Assembly (NCBI RefSeq): GCF_036057275.1
Contig: NZ_CP107946.1
Location: forward strand, 1 to 64,000
DNA length: 64,000 bases
Direction: 5' to 3'
Source of the DNA: Streptomyces sp. NBC_00390
GTDB taxonomy: Bacteria; Actinomycetota; Actinomycetes; Streptomycetales; Streptomycetaceae
In this document: piece by piece, positions 1 to 7,891 of the stretch
How positions within the stretch are numbered: position 1 is the first letter of the stretch
Layout: each line of letters begins with the position of its first letter
The notes under the pieces: generated by a model
What the model saw: the letters and a program-made list of their open reading frames with translations, nothing else
Told to the model about the DNA's origin: nothing
Databases searched by the model: none
Position numbers and translations under genes: made by a program

Positions 1-206
1 CTCGGAGCTTGCCCTTGGCTCCGCCGGCCATCCACTTGAGGTGCCCGCCCGGGATACCCCGAGTACCGGCAGCGCCTTGCCCAACTCCTCACAAAGGACC
101 TGTAACCGGACCGGCATACTGCGGCCCGTCCTCTCCAGCAGCGCGGTGGGGGAGAGGGGCCGCCATCCCGCGAAGGCGAACCGGTCGTTCCAGGAAAAAA
201 CCATTG

Positions 207-233
207 CCTACAAACGCTGACCGCTTGTGTAGG
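207..233. promoter_or_regulatory. Palindromic operator candidate
   Basis: An imperfect inverted repeat with outer arms CCTACA (207-212) and TGTAGG (228-233) and further pairing inside lies 33 bases before a GTG start. It sits in the short A-rich stretch where the promoter of the downstream two-gene operon should be. Autoregulated toxin-antitoxin operons commonly have such a palindrome; its use as an operator here is inferred. Confidence 0.4.
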
Positions 234-265
234 ACACTCGAACCAGCCGACCGAGGAGAACGACA

Positions 266-550
266 GTGACCGCCCAACCCGAACACCCCGCGGGCAGCCG
301 GGTCACCACGATCCCGCACACCATCAACGCCATCGGAGACGCGCTGTCCGCCGAGAAGAGGCTTGCCTTCTACGCCGAAGTCCTGGCAGCTGACGCGGCG
401 GACGTCGCCGCCGTCATGGGCCGCTGGTGGAAGACCGCGATGCTGGACCGGGCGCCGGGCGCCGAGAGCAGCCGCGCCAACGCCGCCGCCGGCCGCCGCC
501 TGGTCGCCATCGACGACCTCGCCGCCCGGCTCGAAGTCCGCGCTTCATGA
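266..550 (+). CDS. Hypothetical 94-aa protein, first gene of a TA-like operon
   Basis: I do not recognise a family for this small, helix-rich, Ala-rich protein. The GTG start is chosen because GAGGAG (253-258) lies 7 bases upstream. Its stop overlaps the next start (ATGA), so the two genes are translationally coupled. A palindrome lies just before it and a strong terminator follows the second gene. That compact architecture suggests an antitoxin-type partner, but no DNA-binding motif was confirmed and the role is inferred from layout only. Confidence 0.6.
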   Translation: MTAQPEHPAGSRVTTIPHTINAIGDALSAEKRLAFYAEVLAADAADVAAVMGRWWKTAMLDRAPGAESSRANAAAGRRLVAIDDLAARLEVRAS

Positions 551-834
551 GCGACCGGCCTCGTGGCTGGACCGTCTGGACCGAGGAGATCCCGGCGAGC
601 GTCATGCTCGACATGCCGCCGGACCTGGCCAAGAAGGTGGTCAACTTCCTGAACGCGCTGGCGCTCGAAGTCGGCGGCGCGATCGATCTGGACCGGCAGC
701 CGCCCGGCGACCCTATGGACGACCTCGCAGCGCGCTACTCCCTTCAGATCAACGGCGAGCCCGTCGTCTTCGAGTACGTCGTCCTCCGCGAGATCAGAGA
801 GATCCGGATACCCGTCTTGGTCTGGTTCCACTGA
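547..834 (+). CDS. Hypothetical 95-aa protein, possible toxin partner
   Basis: The ATG overlaps the stop of the preceding gene. The protein has a helical segment (MPPDLAKKVVNFLNALALEV, about residues 22-41) followed by a beta-rich second half that includes an NGEPVVFEYVVL stretch and ends in VLVWFH. Size, fold pattern and position resemble ParE/RelE-type toxins, but no family signature can be confirmed by eye. The operon ends about 115 bases downstream at a strong hairpin terminator. Confidence 0.6.
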   Translation: MSDRPRGWTVWTEEIPASVMLDMPPDLAKKVVNFLNALALEVGGAIDLDRQPPGDPMDDLAARYSLQINGEPVVFEYVVLREIREIRIPVLVWFH

Positions 835-950
835 CCGATCCCGCACCGAAAGAGACCCTCCTCGCCGGTGCTGTCGCCCGGATCGAGGAGCCGTTCCCGA
901 TCGCGTTCGATCCGGTCAGTCTGGTCCGCAGGTAGCCGAACAGAGCCTTC

Positions 951-986
951 GCCCCCGTCGTCCGTCCTGGACGACGGGGGCCTTTT
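951..986 (+). terminator. Strong rho-independent terminator
   Basis: Perfect 13-bp stem GCCCCCGTCGTCC (951-963) with its complement at 969-981, 5-base loop, followed by CTTTT. It closes the two-gene operon at 266-834. Confidence 0.85.
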
Positions 987-1358
987 CGTGCCCTGACTGC
1001 CGACTGAGTCATGGTCGGGGCAGAATTCGTGGGCGGTTTACGTGGCAGGCCGTCCGCCGTCCGCCCCGTGTGCCCAATTCTGTGAATATGGCTGGCTGCG
1101 GGGGAGGGGGTGCCGTGGCTGGGGCTGCCGACCGAGGATGCCGGGTATCGCGGGGCCGGGCACCGTACCCCCGCCGTCACGGATGCGGCCGCATAAGGCG
1201 ACCTTCCGTCCGGACATGGCTGAAGGGAAGCAGCTGCTGCCGCGATGTGGCACAGACCGTGGGGGCGCTCCGCTCACAGCGGCACGCTGGCGTCCCGGCG
1301 GTCGCCGACTGGCTGGAGGAGTACCGCACCACTGCTGGCGCCAGCTGAGGAGGAGACG
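987..1358. other. Intergenic region, no convincing gene
   Basis: About 370 bases between the terminator and the GNAT gene. A plus-strand frame ending at 1348 (tail GVPAVADWLEEYRTTAGAS) looks protein-like in its last 30 codons but not before, so it may be the end of a decayed gene. No promoter stands out. Confidence 0.4.
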
Positions 1359-1931
1359 GTGACCATCCCCCGCACCGACGTGGTGATCCGCATATACGGG
1401 CCGGGCCAGGTCCCGCCGCTGCTGGACGTCGTCGCCGACATCTGGGCCGACGCCCACCCCGAGCTCGTCGACAACCCGGGCGCGGCCACCGCCGGCCTTT
1501 CCGTGCCCGCGCTCCACCGCCAGATCACCGGCCACCTCAAGTGGACCGGGTTCACCATGGTGGTCGCGTACGCAGGCGGCACCGACTGCGGCTTCGGCTA
1601 CGCCTTCCCCTGCAGCGCGACGTACTGGTTCGGCCCCGACTTGCTCGACAGAGTCCCCCAGGGTGCCCGCACCGAGCGACTGATGGGACTGTGCGAACTG
1701 GCCGTCCGGCCGCCGTGGCAGTCCCAAGGCATCGGCTCCCAGCTGCACGCCCGCCTGCTCAAAGCCATCGCCCCGAAGTGGTCCTCACTTCTCGCGCTCC
1801 CCTCGAACGAGCGGGGCCGGTACGCACGGCTCGGCTACGAGTACGCGGGCCCGTACCGCAACCAACCTGGAGGGCCCGAATTCGACCTCCTGCTGATGCG
1901 GACCGACAGCTGGACCGCATCGCCTCAGTGA
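1359..1931 (+). CDS. GNAT-family N-acetyltransferase
   Basis: Predicted acetyl-CoA-dependent N-acetyltransferase of 190 residues; the acceptor is unknown. The acetyl-CoA loop region is seen as LCELAVRPPWQSQGIGSQLH (roughly residues 109-128), matching the GNAT V-x-x-x-x-R/Q-x-x-G-x-G/A pattern, and is followed by a helix and a late AxLGYEYAGP strand. The GTG at 1359 is preferred because GGAGGAG lies just upstream; an upstream extension in the same frame reads as low-complexity non-coding sequence. It is monocistronic and converges on the HNH gene. Confidence 0.85.
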   Translation: MTIPRTDVVIRIYGPGQVPPLLDVVADIWADAHPELVDNPGAATAGLSVPALHRQITGHLKWTGFTMVVAYAGGTDCGFGYAFPCSATYWFGPDLLDRVPQGARTERLMGLCELAVRPPWQSQGIGSQLHARLLKAIAPKWSSLLALPSNERGRYARLGYEYAGPYRNQPGGPEFDLLLMRTDSWTASPQ

Positions 1932-2135
1932 CCCGAGACGCATCCGCGACAGGCGGAGCGTGACGTTCCAATCACCTGAGCAGGCACTGCTGCAGACCCG
2001 GAAACCCCGTATCGGACCGTCCGGTCCTGTCGGGCGACAGGAGAATGTCAGTGGTCGGCGACACGGGCGTGGCAGTGGTAAGCGGGGCCTTGTCGTACTC
2101 GGCCACGTCCGGTACAGACTGAAGGTGGCCGCCCA

Positions 2136-3104
2136 TCAGTCCTGGTGTCGTCTGATGTACGAAACTGCGGCTTGGAGCCGGTTGATGTCATCCCCGAAGT
2201 GCCCCAGGCCTAGGTTGCAGGCCCGGCATAGGAGGCCCCTCACCTTGCGGCTGTTGTGACAGTGGTCGACATGAGGGCTCATGGTGCTGCTTCGTATTTC
2301 GAAGGGCCTTCGGCAGATCCAGCAGCTGTAGCCCTGCGCGTCCAGCATGGCCAGGTACTCGTCGTACGGGAGACCGTAGAGCCGGAGCATGGCCGACTTC
2401 TGATCCTTGAGCCAGTGGCAGGCCTTGCATACCCGCGTGCCGTTCTCGACGGAGAACCCCACTTCGGCGTAGAAATGACCGTTGTGGCAGTGCGTGTCGG
2501 TGGCGCGGTAGGGCTCCCTTGCATCGCGGAGAGGATGCTCTGGAGAGTTGCGCTTCTTCGACTCCCAGCCACACTGCCTGCACTCCCAAGCATTGCGGTT
2601 CGGATGCTGGTAGAGATTCTCGTCGTTGAGCTCGTGGCCGTTCGCGCAATGGGTGGGTATCGCGGCCTCGCCAGGCTTCTGGTACCGGCGAACCTTGCCC
2701 GGCGAAGCATGACCCGTAGCGATGCAACGCTTGTTCCCGCAGGTTCGCTTGAGCACCTGGCCCTTTGCCAGTGCCTCGTTCTCGCTCTCGTACAGCCATC
2801 GAGCGACCACGGTTCGCCTCGACCCCTTGCCCTTCTCGGTGTCCGGCTCGAACCAGATCGGGTGCCCGTCCTTGTTCAAGGACCCTTGCCAGATGAGACA
2901 CCCACCATCGCGCTCTCGCCCGTTGCCCACGATTACCGAAAGGCTCAGCGGAGCGTTCTGGTAGCCGGCGTTGGCGGGGACGGGGAGGGGAATCCCCTCT
3001 CGGTTGTACCTCTGGTAGCAGCGACCACACAGTCCTCGGCGTAGCTTTTCTGACATTTCCTCACAGGAGAGACAGGGTTGGCGCTTTTTGGCTGGTGTGC
3101 TCAT
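2136..3104 (-). CDS. HNH endonuclease, recombination endonuclease VII-like
   Basis: Zinc-binding nuclease of 322 residues. The last 90 residues match the phage T4 endonuclease VII family: CWICRRPFE, then HVDHCHNSRKVRGLLCRACN, then a helix with NLGLGHFGDD. The His-Asp-His core and two CxxC pairs of the beta-beta-alpha-metal site are intact. The N-terminal part carries further CxxC knuckles (LSCEEM, CGRC, CGNKRC, CRQC), so this is a multi-zinc protein longer than phage endo VII. Such proteins cut branched or nicked DNA. A GTG at 3119 is an alternative start. Monocistronic. Confidence 0.85.
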   Translation of the reverse strand: MSTPAKKRQPCLSCEEMSEKLRRGLCGRCYQRYNREGIPLPVPANAGYQNAPLSLSVIVGNGRERDGGCLIWQGSLNKDGHPIWFEPDTEKGKGSRRTVVARWLYESENEALAKGQVLKRTCGNKRCIATGHASPGKVRRYQKPGEAAIPTHCANGHELNDENLYQHPNRNAWECRQCGWESKKRNSPEHPLRDAREPYRATDTHCHNGHFYAEVGFSVENGTRVCKACHWLKDQKSAMLRLYGLPYDEYLAMLDAQGYSCWICRRPFEIRSSTMSPHVDHCHNSRKVRGLLCRACNLGLGHFGDDINRLQAAVSYIRRHQD

Positions 3105-3128
3105 CGACGGAAAGTACACCGGCCCCGG

Positions 3129-3311
3129 TCAGCGGCATGGCTCCGGAGGCTCGTAGTACGCGGCGCCGGGCTGGACGCCGCGCACCCACTGGGTGAAGTG
3201 CTGGTCCTCCCCGGCTTTGCGGTCCAGTGCACGGCCGCTGACGTAGAGAGTGGTGATCTGCTCTTCCGTCTCAAAGTCGAAGCGGGTCTCGTGAGCTGCC
3301 TGGTGACGCCG
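3129..3311 (-). pseudogene. 3' fragment of an unidentified gene
   Basis: The minus strand encodes a protein-like tail (segments ETRFDFETEEQITTLYVSGR and HFTQWVRGVQPG, ending YEPPEPCR) with good codon usage, but the frame is closed by a stop at 3314-3312 and has no start. It looks like the surviving 60 C-terminal codons of a larger gene. Plus-strand codons at 3350-3574 also look weakly coding and may be a second fragment. No family recognised. Confidence 0.4.
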
Positions 3312-3544
3312 TCACCGGCCGGAAGAAGCCGCACGCCTCCGTACGCGGCCCGATCCAACCCGTCGAAGCCGAGGTACTCCTCCGCGTCTGCGTGGACGGC
3401 GGCATCGGCCCCGGCGGCGCCGCCCAGCGCAAAGCCCCCGAAGACCTTGCCGCTGCCGCCATGGTCACCCGCGGCGACATCATCGACGTCCTGCCTGACC
3501 ACGTCGCGTACAGCCTCCGGATGCTCGCCGAGCCGTCACCGCCT

Positions 3545-3612
3545 ACTGACACACCTCATGTCGCCGACCACTGACATCTCGTGTCGTCTCCCACTGACGT
3601 CCTGACGTCGTC
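3545..3612. repeat. Direct repeats upstream of the relaxase (possible oriT/iterons)
   Basis: ACTGAC occurs at 3545, 3570 and 3593 with CTGAC again at 3602, each followed within about 15 bases by a TGTCG or GTCG element; the spacing is 25 and 23 bp. A separate inverted repeat CCGCTC/GAGCGG lies at 3648-3666 beside a T6 run. Repeats plus a palindrome just before a MobF relaxase is the usual position of an origin of transfer; the function is inferred. Confidence 0.4.
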
Positions 3613-3775
3613 CGACAGGTCCGATACGGGATTTCCTATCTTTTTTGCCGCTCGGAACTTGAGCGGTACCGTCAGGTGTCAGGCAAGATCAAAATGGGGA
3701 TGGACAAAGGTAGGTCCCCTCCGGGGATCTACGCGGCGAAGCCGCTGAAAAGACGGGGAAGGAGGGGCGACGTCG

Positions 3776-6700
3776 ATGGCCTGGGTCAGCCGGATCGTGG
3801 ACATGGACCAGGTCGAGTACCGCCTCTCCGAGAACGCCGGGTGCTACGTGCACCTTGACGGAGGGTCGGCCGGAGAAGACGCGGAGCCGCCGGATGACGC
3901 TCAGGTCGATTACCGGATGGCGACCGCCGAGGACAGCGGACTGGTCTGGATCGGCGAGGGCCTGGCCGACGTCGGGCTGGTTGCCGGTGCGGCGCTGGAT
4001 GCGGCCGGCAAAGAAGCGGCCCGAGCGCTCGTCAACGGCGTTCACCCCCAGACCGGCGAGCGGCTCGTGCCCGCCGTCGTCCGCGCACACCCGAAAGCGC
4101 AGCTCGTCGGCGCTCGGCTCGTCGAGGCGATCGAGCAGGCCGCGGCCGCCGCCGGATGCGAGCCGGAGGAGCTGTTCGCCCGGACCCCGAAGCAGCAGCG
4201 GAAGTACACACAGCTGGCGCGCATGGTGAACGCTCAGGGTGAACGGCACCGGCTCCAGGTCGACTCCCTGCACCGGATCGCCCGGGCCGCCGGCATCGAC
4301 CTGGCGGACGTCTACGGCGCGGACGAACTCGCCGAGGCCCGCGCCCACGAGAAGGACCGCGTCAACGTCCGGGTCCGCGCCTACGACGTCGTCGCCGACC
4401 TGACCAAGAGCGCCTCCACCCTGTGGGCCCTGCTCGGACCGGACCGGGAGGCCGACTTCCGCGCCCTGGTCCACGAGGCCAAGCGCGAGGCCTTCGCCGA
4501 GCTGGAGCAGTGGATCGGCTACGGCATGGCGAGCGAGGACGGCCGGCTGCACCGGATCGCCACCGGCGGTCTGCTCGGCTGGAGCGTGGAGCACCAGCCC
4601 GCCCGCCCGGTCGACGACACCCCCGGCGACCCCCATCTGCACGTTCACCTGGTGATCGCGAACATGGCCCGCTGCGAGGACGGCAAGTGGCGCGCCATCG
4701 CCAACGGCGGCATGGACCTCCACCGGCACGCCCGGGCCTTCGACGCCCTCTTCAAGGCCCGCGTGCGCGCCCTGGCGAACGAGCGGTTCGGTGTGCGCTA
4801 CGAGCGCGACCGCCGCACCGGAGCGTGGGAGATCGTCGGCATCCCGGCCGAGCTGCGTGCGCACTACTCCCGCCGAGCGGCCCAGGTTGACGCGCTTGCC
4901 GGGGCGGATGCCAGCCGCGACGAGAAGCTGCGCGTCTCGGCCGAGACCCGGCACGCCAAGCACGACGAGGGCGACATCGACCTGCGCGCCCACTGGCGCC
5001 AGCGCGCCGAAGCCCTCGGCATCGACGTCGACGCCATGGTCGCGGCCGCCGCCCCCGGACCCGGGCCGGACGGAGGCCTCGCCGCCGGCGGATTCACCGG
5101 ACCGCAGATCCCGCCGCCGGACGCGATCGCCCGGGAGGTCTTCGACCCTGAGCACGGACTGACGAGCAGCAAGAAGGAGTTCCACCGCGCCCAGCTGCTG
5201 GCCGCCGTCGCCAACGCCTGCTTGTACGGCCTGAACACGGATGCGCTCGACCGGCTCGCCGACCAGGTCCTCGCCGTACGCGGCTACGCGCGGGCGCTTC
5301 CCCACCGCGGCTCGGTCGCCATGAGCAACACCGACCGCTACACCACCCAGGACATTCTGGATGCCGAGCAGGTCATCGTCGACCAGGCCCGCTCCCGCTA
5401 CGCGGACGGATCCGCGCAGCTGACCGCAGATCAGGCCGCGGCCGCGCTGGGGGTCTTCGAGGTCGCCTCCGGTTTCGCACTCGGCGACGAGCAGCGCCTC
5501 ACCGTGCAGCGGCTGCTGACCGCCGGTCACGGCGTGGACGCCGTCATCGGCGTCGCCGGATCGGGCAAGACCTCCCTCATGGAGGCCTGCCGCACCGGCT
5601 GGGACGCCGTCGGCATGACCTACGCCGGCGCCTCCCTGTCCGCCGTGGCTGCGCAGAACCTGTTCGAGGGATCCGGTATCCCCGTCCGCACGGTGGCGTC
5701 CTGGCTGCAGCGCATCGAGAAGGGCCCGGGGCTGCGCGGCATCGACGTCCTGGTCCTCGACGAAGCGGTCATGACCGACGACCGTTCCCTGGCACGACTG
5801 CTGACCGCCGCGGCCGCCACGGGCACGAAGGTGATCGGTGTCGGCGACCCCCAGCAGCTGCAGGCGATCGGCCCCGGCCGCGGATTCGAGGAGATTCACC
5901 GGCTGGTCCGCGGCACCGTCCTGCACACCAACCGCCGCCAGAAGGACGCCGCCGAGCGCCTTGCCCTGGAAGTCTGGCGCGACGGCGGCCGCGAGCAGGC
6001 CCTGCGGATGCTCGCCGACGGCGGCCGCGTCCACGCCACCGACACCGCCGAGCAGGCGCATGCGGAGATCCTGACCGCGTGGAACGAGGCACGCAGCCGC
6101 TGGCCCGGCGCGCACGACACGGTCGCGAACCTCGTGGTCCTGGCCGCCCGCAACACAGACGTCGATGTGCTCAACGCCGGAGCCCAGGTCATCCGACGTG
6201 CCGCCGGCGAACTCGGCACCGCCCACACCTATGCCCGCCCCCGGGGCGAGAAGCTCACCCTGGCGGTCGGCGACATCGTGCGCGTGCGGCAGAACGACTA
6301 CCGAAGCCGGCGCGGCGCCGGACCCGACGTCCTCAACGGCTACCGCGCCGTCGTCACCGCGATGGACGACGACCGCAGCGTGCAGATCACGTGGCGGCGG
6401 GAGAGCGGCGCCTACGGGCAGGCATGGCTGACCCCCGGTCAGATCGCCCACGGTGCCCTCTCCCTGGGCTATGCGATGACCATCGCCGCCTCCCAGGGAC
6501 TCACGACGGACACCGCCCTTCTGTACGGGCTCGGAGCGAACGCGTTCGCCCTCTACCCCGGCATCACCCGGGCCCGCACCGAAAACCACCTGTGGCTGCC
6601 CACCGCCGTTCTCGAGGACGAAGAGACCCGCGCCCACCTCGGAGAGCCGGGAAGTGACGCCGAGCGCCTGGACCGGGCTCTGCACGCCTACGCGAAGCTG

Positions 6701-7684
6701 CTCAAGCAGGATCAGCCGGACGGCATGGTCAGCGACCAGCTGCGCGCTGCTCCCGACCCCGTCGCTCCTGCCCCGAGCGGCGAGCCGGCGTTTCCGTCGT
6801 GGAACGACACGGGGGCCCGCCCGTGCGGCGGCTGGTCCTCTTCACAGCTGACGGCGAAGCTCACCGAGCTAACCCGTCGTGCCGCCCATGCCGAGCGGGC
6901 GGCGAGTGAACGGGCACGCGAAGTCACCGCCGGAGCGGTCGAGCTCGCACGCCAGCCCTTTCCCGGCCGTCGTATCGCTGCCGAGACCTCGGCCCTGATC
7001 GACAGGGCGGAGCAGCTGAGCAAGCTCGCCCAGCAGCACACCGACACTGCGGCCCGCGCAGGCGTCGAAGCCTCTCGAGCCCGCGGAATTCTCGATACGG
7101 TCCAGCGCGCGTCAGACCGCAATCGGATCGCGCTGCGCCTGGCCGGCACCTCGCGTGCAGAACAGGAGCAGTTGATCGCTCAGTACGCGGCCCAGACCGA
7201 CGCCGCCGATGAAGCACACCACCAGGCCGTACAGGCGGCTCAGGCGGCGCAGCGCGAGGCATGGGAGACGATCAGCGCCTCGCCGCTCGCCAGTGCCATC
7301 CGTGGCCACGACGCCGACGGCCAGGTGCCGACCGCAGCCGTGCAACTCGAACTGCTGGCCAGGATGCGCACACAACTGCCCGCCCTCGAGGAGCGCATCA
7401 ACGCCGACCGTGCCGAGGCGGTTCGAAGTGCTCGTTCCCAAGTGGTCGAACTCAGGGCAAGCGTGGAGACGTTCCGTGCTGACGCGGCCAGGATCAAGGC
7501 GGAGCAGGAGCTTCGCCGCCGCATTGCCGAGCAGGCTCCCGGTCAGCATCAGCGGGAAGCCGCTGCCCGCGACGAGGCCCTCCAGCATCAGGCCCGGCGA
7601 ATGACTGCACAGCGACGGTCGGACGAGCAGTTCCAGCGGCAGCCTGCGCCGAGAGCTCGATCTGGTCCCCAGATTCGCCCTTGA
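3776..7684 (+). CDS. MobF-type conjugative relaxase-helicase (TraA/TrwC-like)
   Basis: Bifunctional transfer initiation protein of 1302 residues that should nick oriT and unwind the transferred strand. The N-terminus carries the VEYRL catalytic-tyrosine region (Tyr15), and the three-histidine metal site is PHLHVHL (about residues 286-293). The RecD-like helicase follows: Walker A GVAGSGKTS (about 592-600), Walker B VLVLDEA (about 660), and a late motif YAMTIAASQG (about 899). The last 300 residues are an Ala/Glu/Arg-rich coiled coil. AAGGAGGGG precedes the ATG. It is full length for the family and starts the conjugation region; no coupling protein gene is adjacent. Confidence 0.93.
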   Translation: MAWVSRIVDMDQVEYRLSENAGCYVHLDGGSAGEDAEPPDDAQVDYRMATAEDSGLVWIGEGLADVGLVAGAALDAAGKEAARALVNGVHPQTGERLVPAVVRAHPKAQLVGARLVEAIEQAAAAAGCEPEELFARTPKQQRKYTQLARMVNAQGERHRLQVDSLHRIARAAGIDLADVYGADELAEARAHEKDRVNVRVRAYDVVADLTKSASTLWALLGPDREADFRALVHEAKREAFAELEQWIGYGMASEDGRLHRIATGGLLGWSVEHQPARPVDDTPGDPHLHVHLVIANMARCEDGKWRAIANGGMDLHRHARAFDALFKARVRALANERFGVRYERDRRTGAWEIVGIPAELRAHYSRRAAQVDALAGADASRDEKLRVSAETRHAKHDEGDIDLRAHWRQRAEALGIDVDAMVAAAAPGPGPDGGLAAGGFTGPQIPPPDAIAREVFDPEHGLTSSKKEFHRAQLLAAVANACLYGLNTDALDRLADQVLAVRGYARALPHRGSVAMSNTDRYTTQDILDAEQVIVDQARSRYADGSAQLTADQAAAALGVFEVASGFALGDEQRLTVQRLLTAGHGVDAVIGVAGSGKTSLMEACRTGWDAVGMTYAGASLSAVAAQNLFEGSGIPVRTVASWLQRIEKGPGLRGIDVLVLDEAVMTDDRSLARLLTAAAATGTKVIGVGDPQQLQAIGPGRGFEEIHRLVRGTVLHTNRRQKDAAERLALEVWRDGGREQALRMLADGGRVHATDTAEQAHAEILTAWNEARSRWPGAHDTVANLVVLAARNTDVDVLNAGAQVIRRAAGELGTAHTYARPRGEKLTLAVGDIVRVRQNDYRSRRGAGPDVLNGYRAVVTAMDDDRSVQITWRRESGAYGQAWLTPGQIAHGALSLGYAMTIAASQGLTTDTALLYGLGANAFALYPGITRARTENHLWLPTAVLEDEETRAHLGEPGSDAERLDRALHAYAKLLKQDQPDGMVSDQLRAAPDPVAPAPSGEPAFPSWNDTGARPCGGWSSSQLTAKLTELTRRAAHAERAASERAREVTAGAVELARQPFPGRRIAAETSALIDRAEQLSKLAQQHTDTAARAGVEASRARGILDTVQRASDRNRIALRLAGTSRAEQEQLIAQYAAQTDAADEAHHQAVQAAQAAQREAWETISASPLASAIRGHDADGQVPTAAVQLELLARMRTQLPALEERINADRAEAVRSARSQVVELRASVETFRADAARIKAEQELRRRIAEQAPGQHQREAAARDEALQHQARRMTAQRRSDEQFQRQPAPRARSGPQIRP

Positions 7685-7767
7685 GGCTCAGGGGCCTGCG
7701 GTGCTGTGGCTTCAGTGGTGTGGTGATCCCGGGGGATAGCGCCGGACTCACTGGAAGGCTGGTCTCC

Positions 7768-7793
7768 GGTCCGGGTGCAGAGATTTGAACGCC
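7768..7793 (-). other. tRNA 3'-end-like sequence (possible att relic)
   Basis: Read on the minus strand this is a T-arm-like GTTCAAATC followed by CTGCACCCGGACC, resembling the 3' end of an actinobacterial proline tRNA. No complete tRNA can be folded around it. Integrating elements carry such 3' ends as attachment sites, so this may be a degenerate att site; it could equally be chance. Confidence 0.2.
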
Positions 7794-7891
7794 GACCGAT
7801 CACTTGACTGTTCTGGTATCCACACCATGCAGGTCGATCTGGGCAGACTGCCCGCGGCAACCGGGCATTGGGCTGGCGCGTCCCAGGGGAC

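Noticed and set aside
1..206. Frames at the window start
   Set aside because: Pro/Arg-rich readings without a ribosome-binding site on either strand; no gene can be supported here.
3641..3666. Hairpin next to a T6 run considered as a terminator
   Set aside because: The T run precedes the stem on the plus strand and gives A's after it on the minus strand, the wrong order for either direction.
3689..6685. 998-codon minus-strand open frame opposite the relaxase
   Set aside because: It is the antisense shadow of a clearly coding relaxase gene; composition is Gly/Val/Asp-rich without domains.
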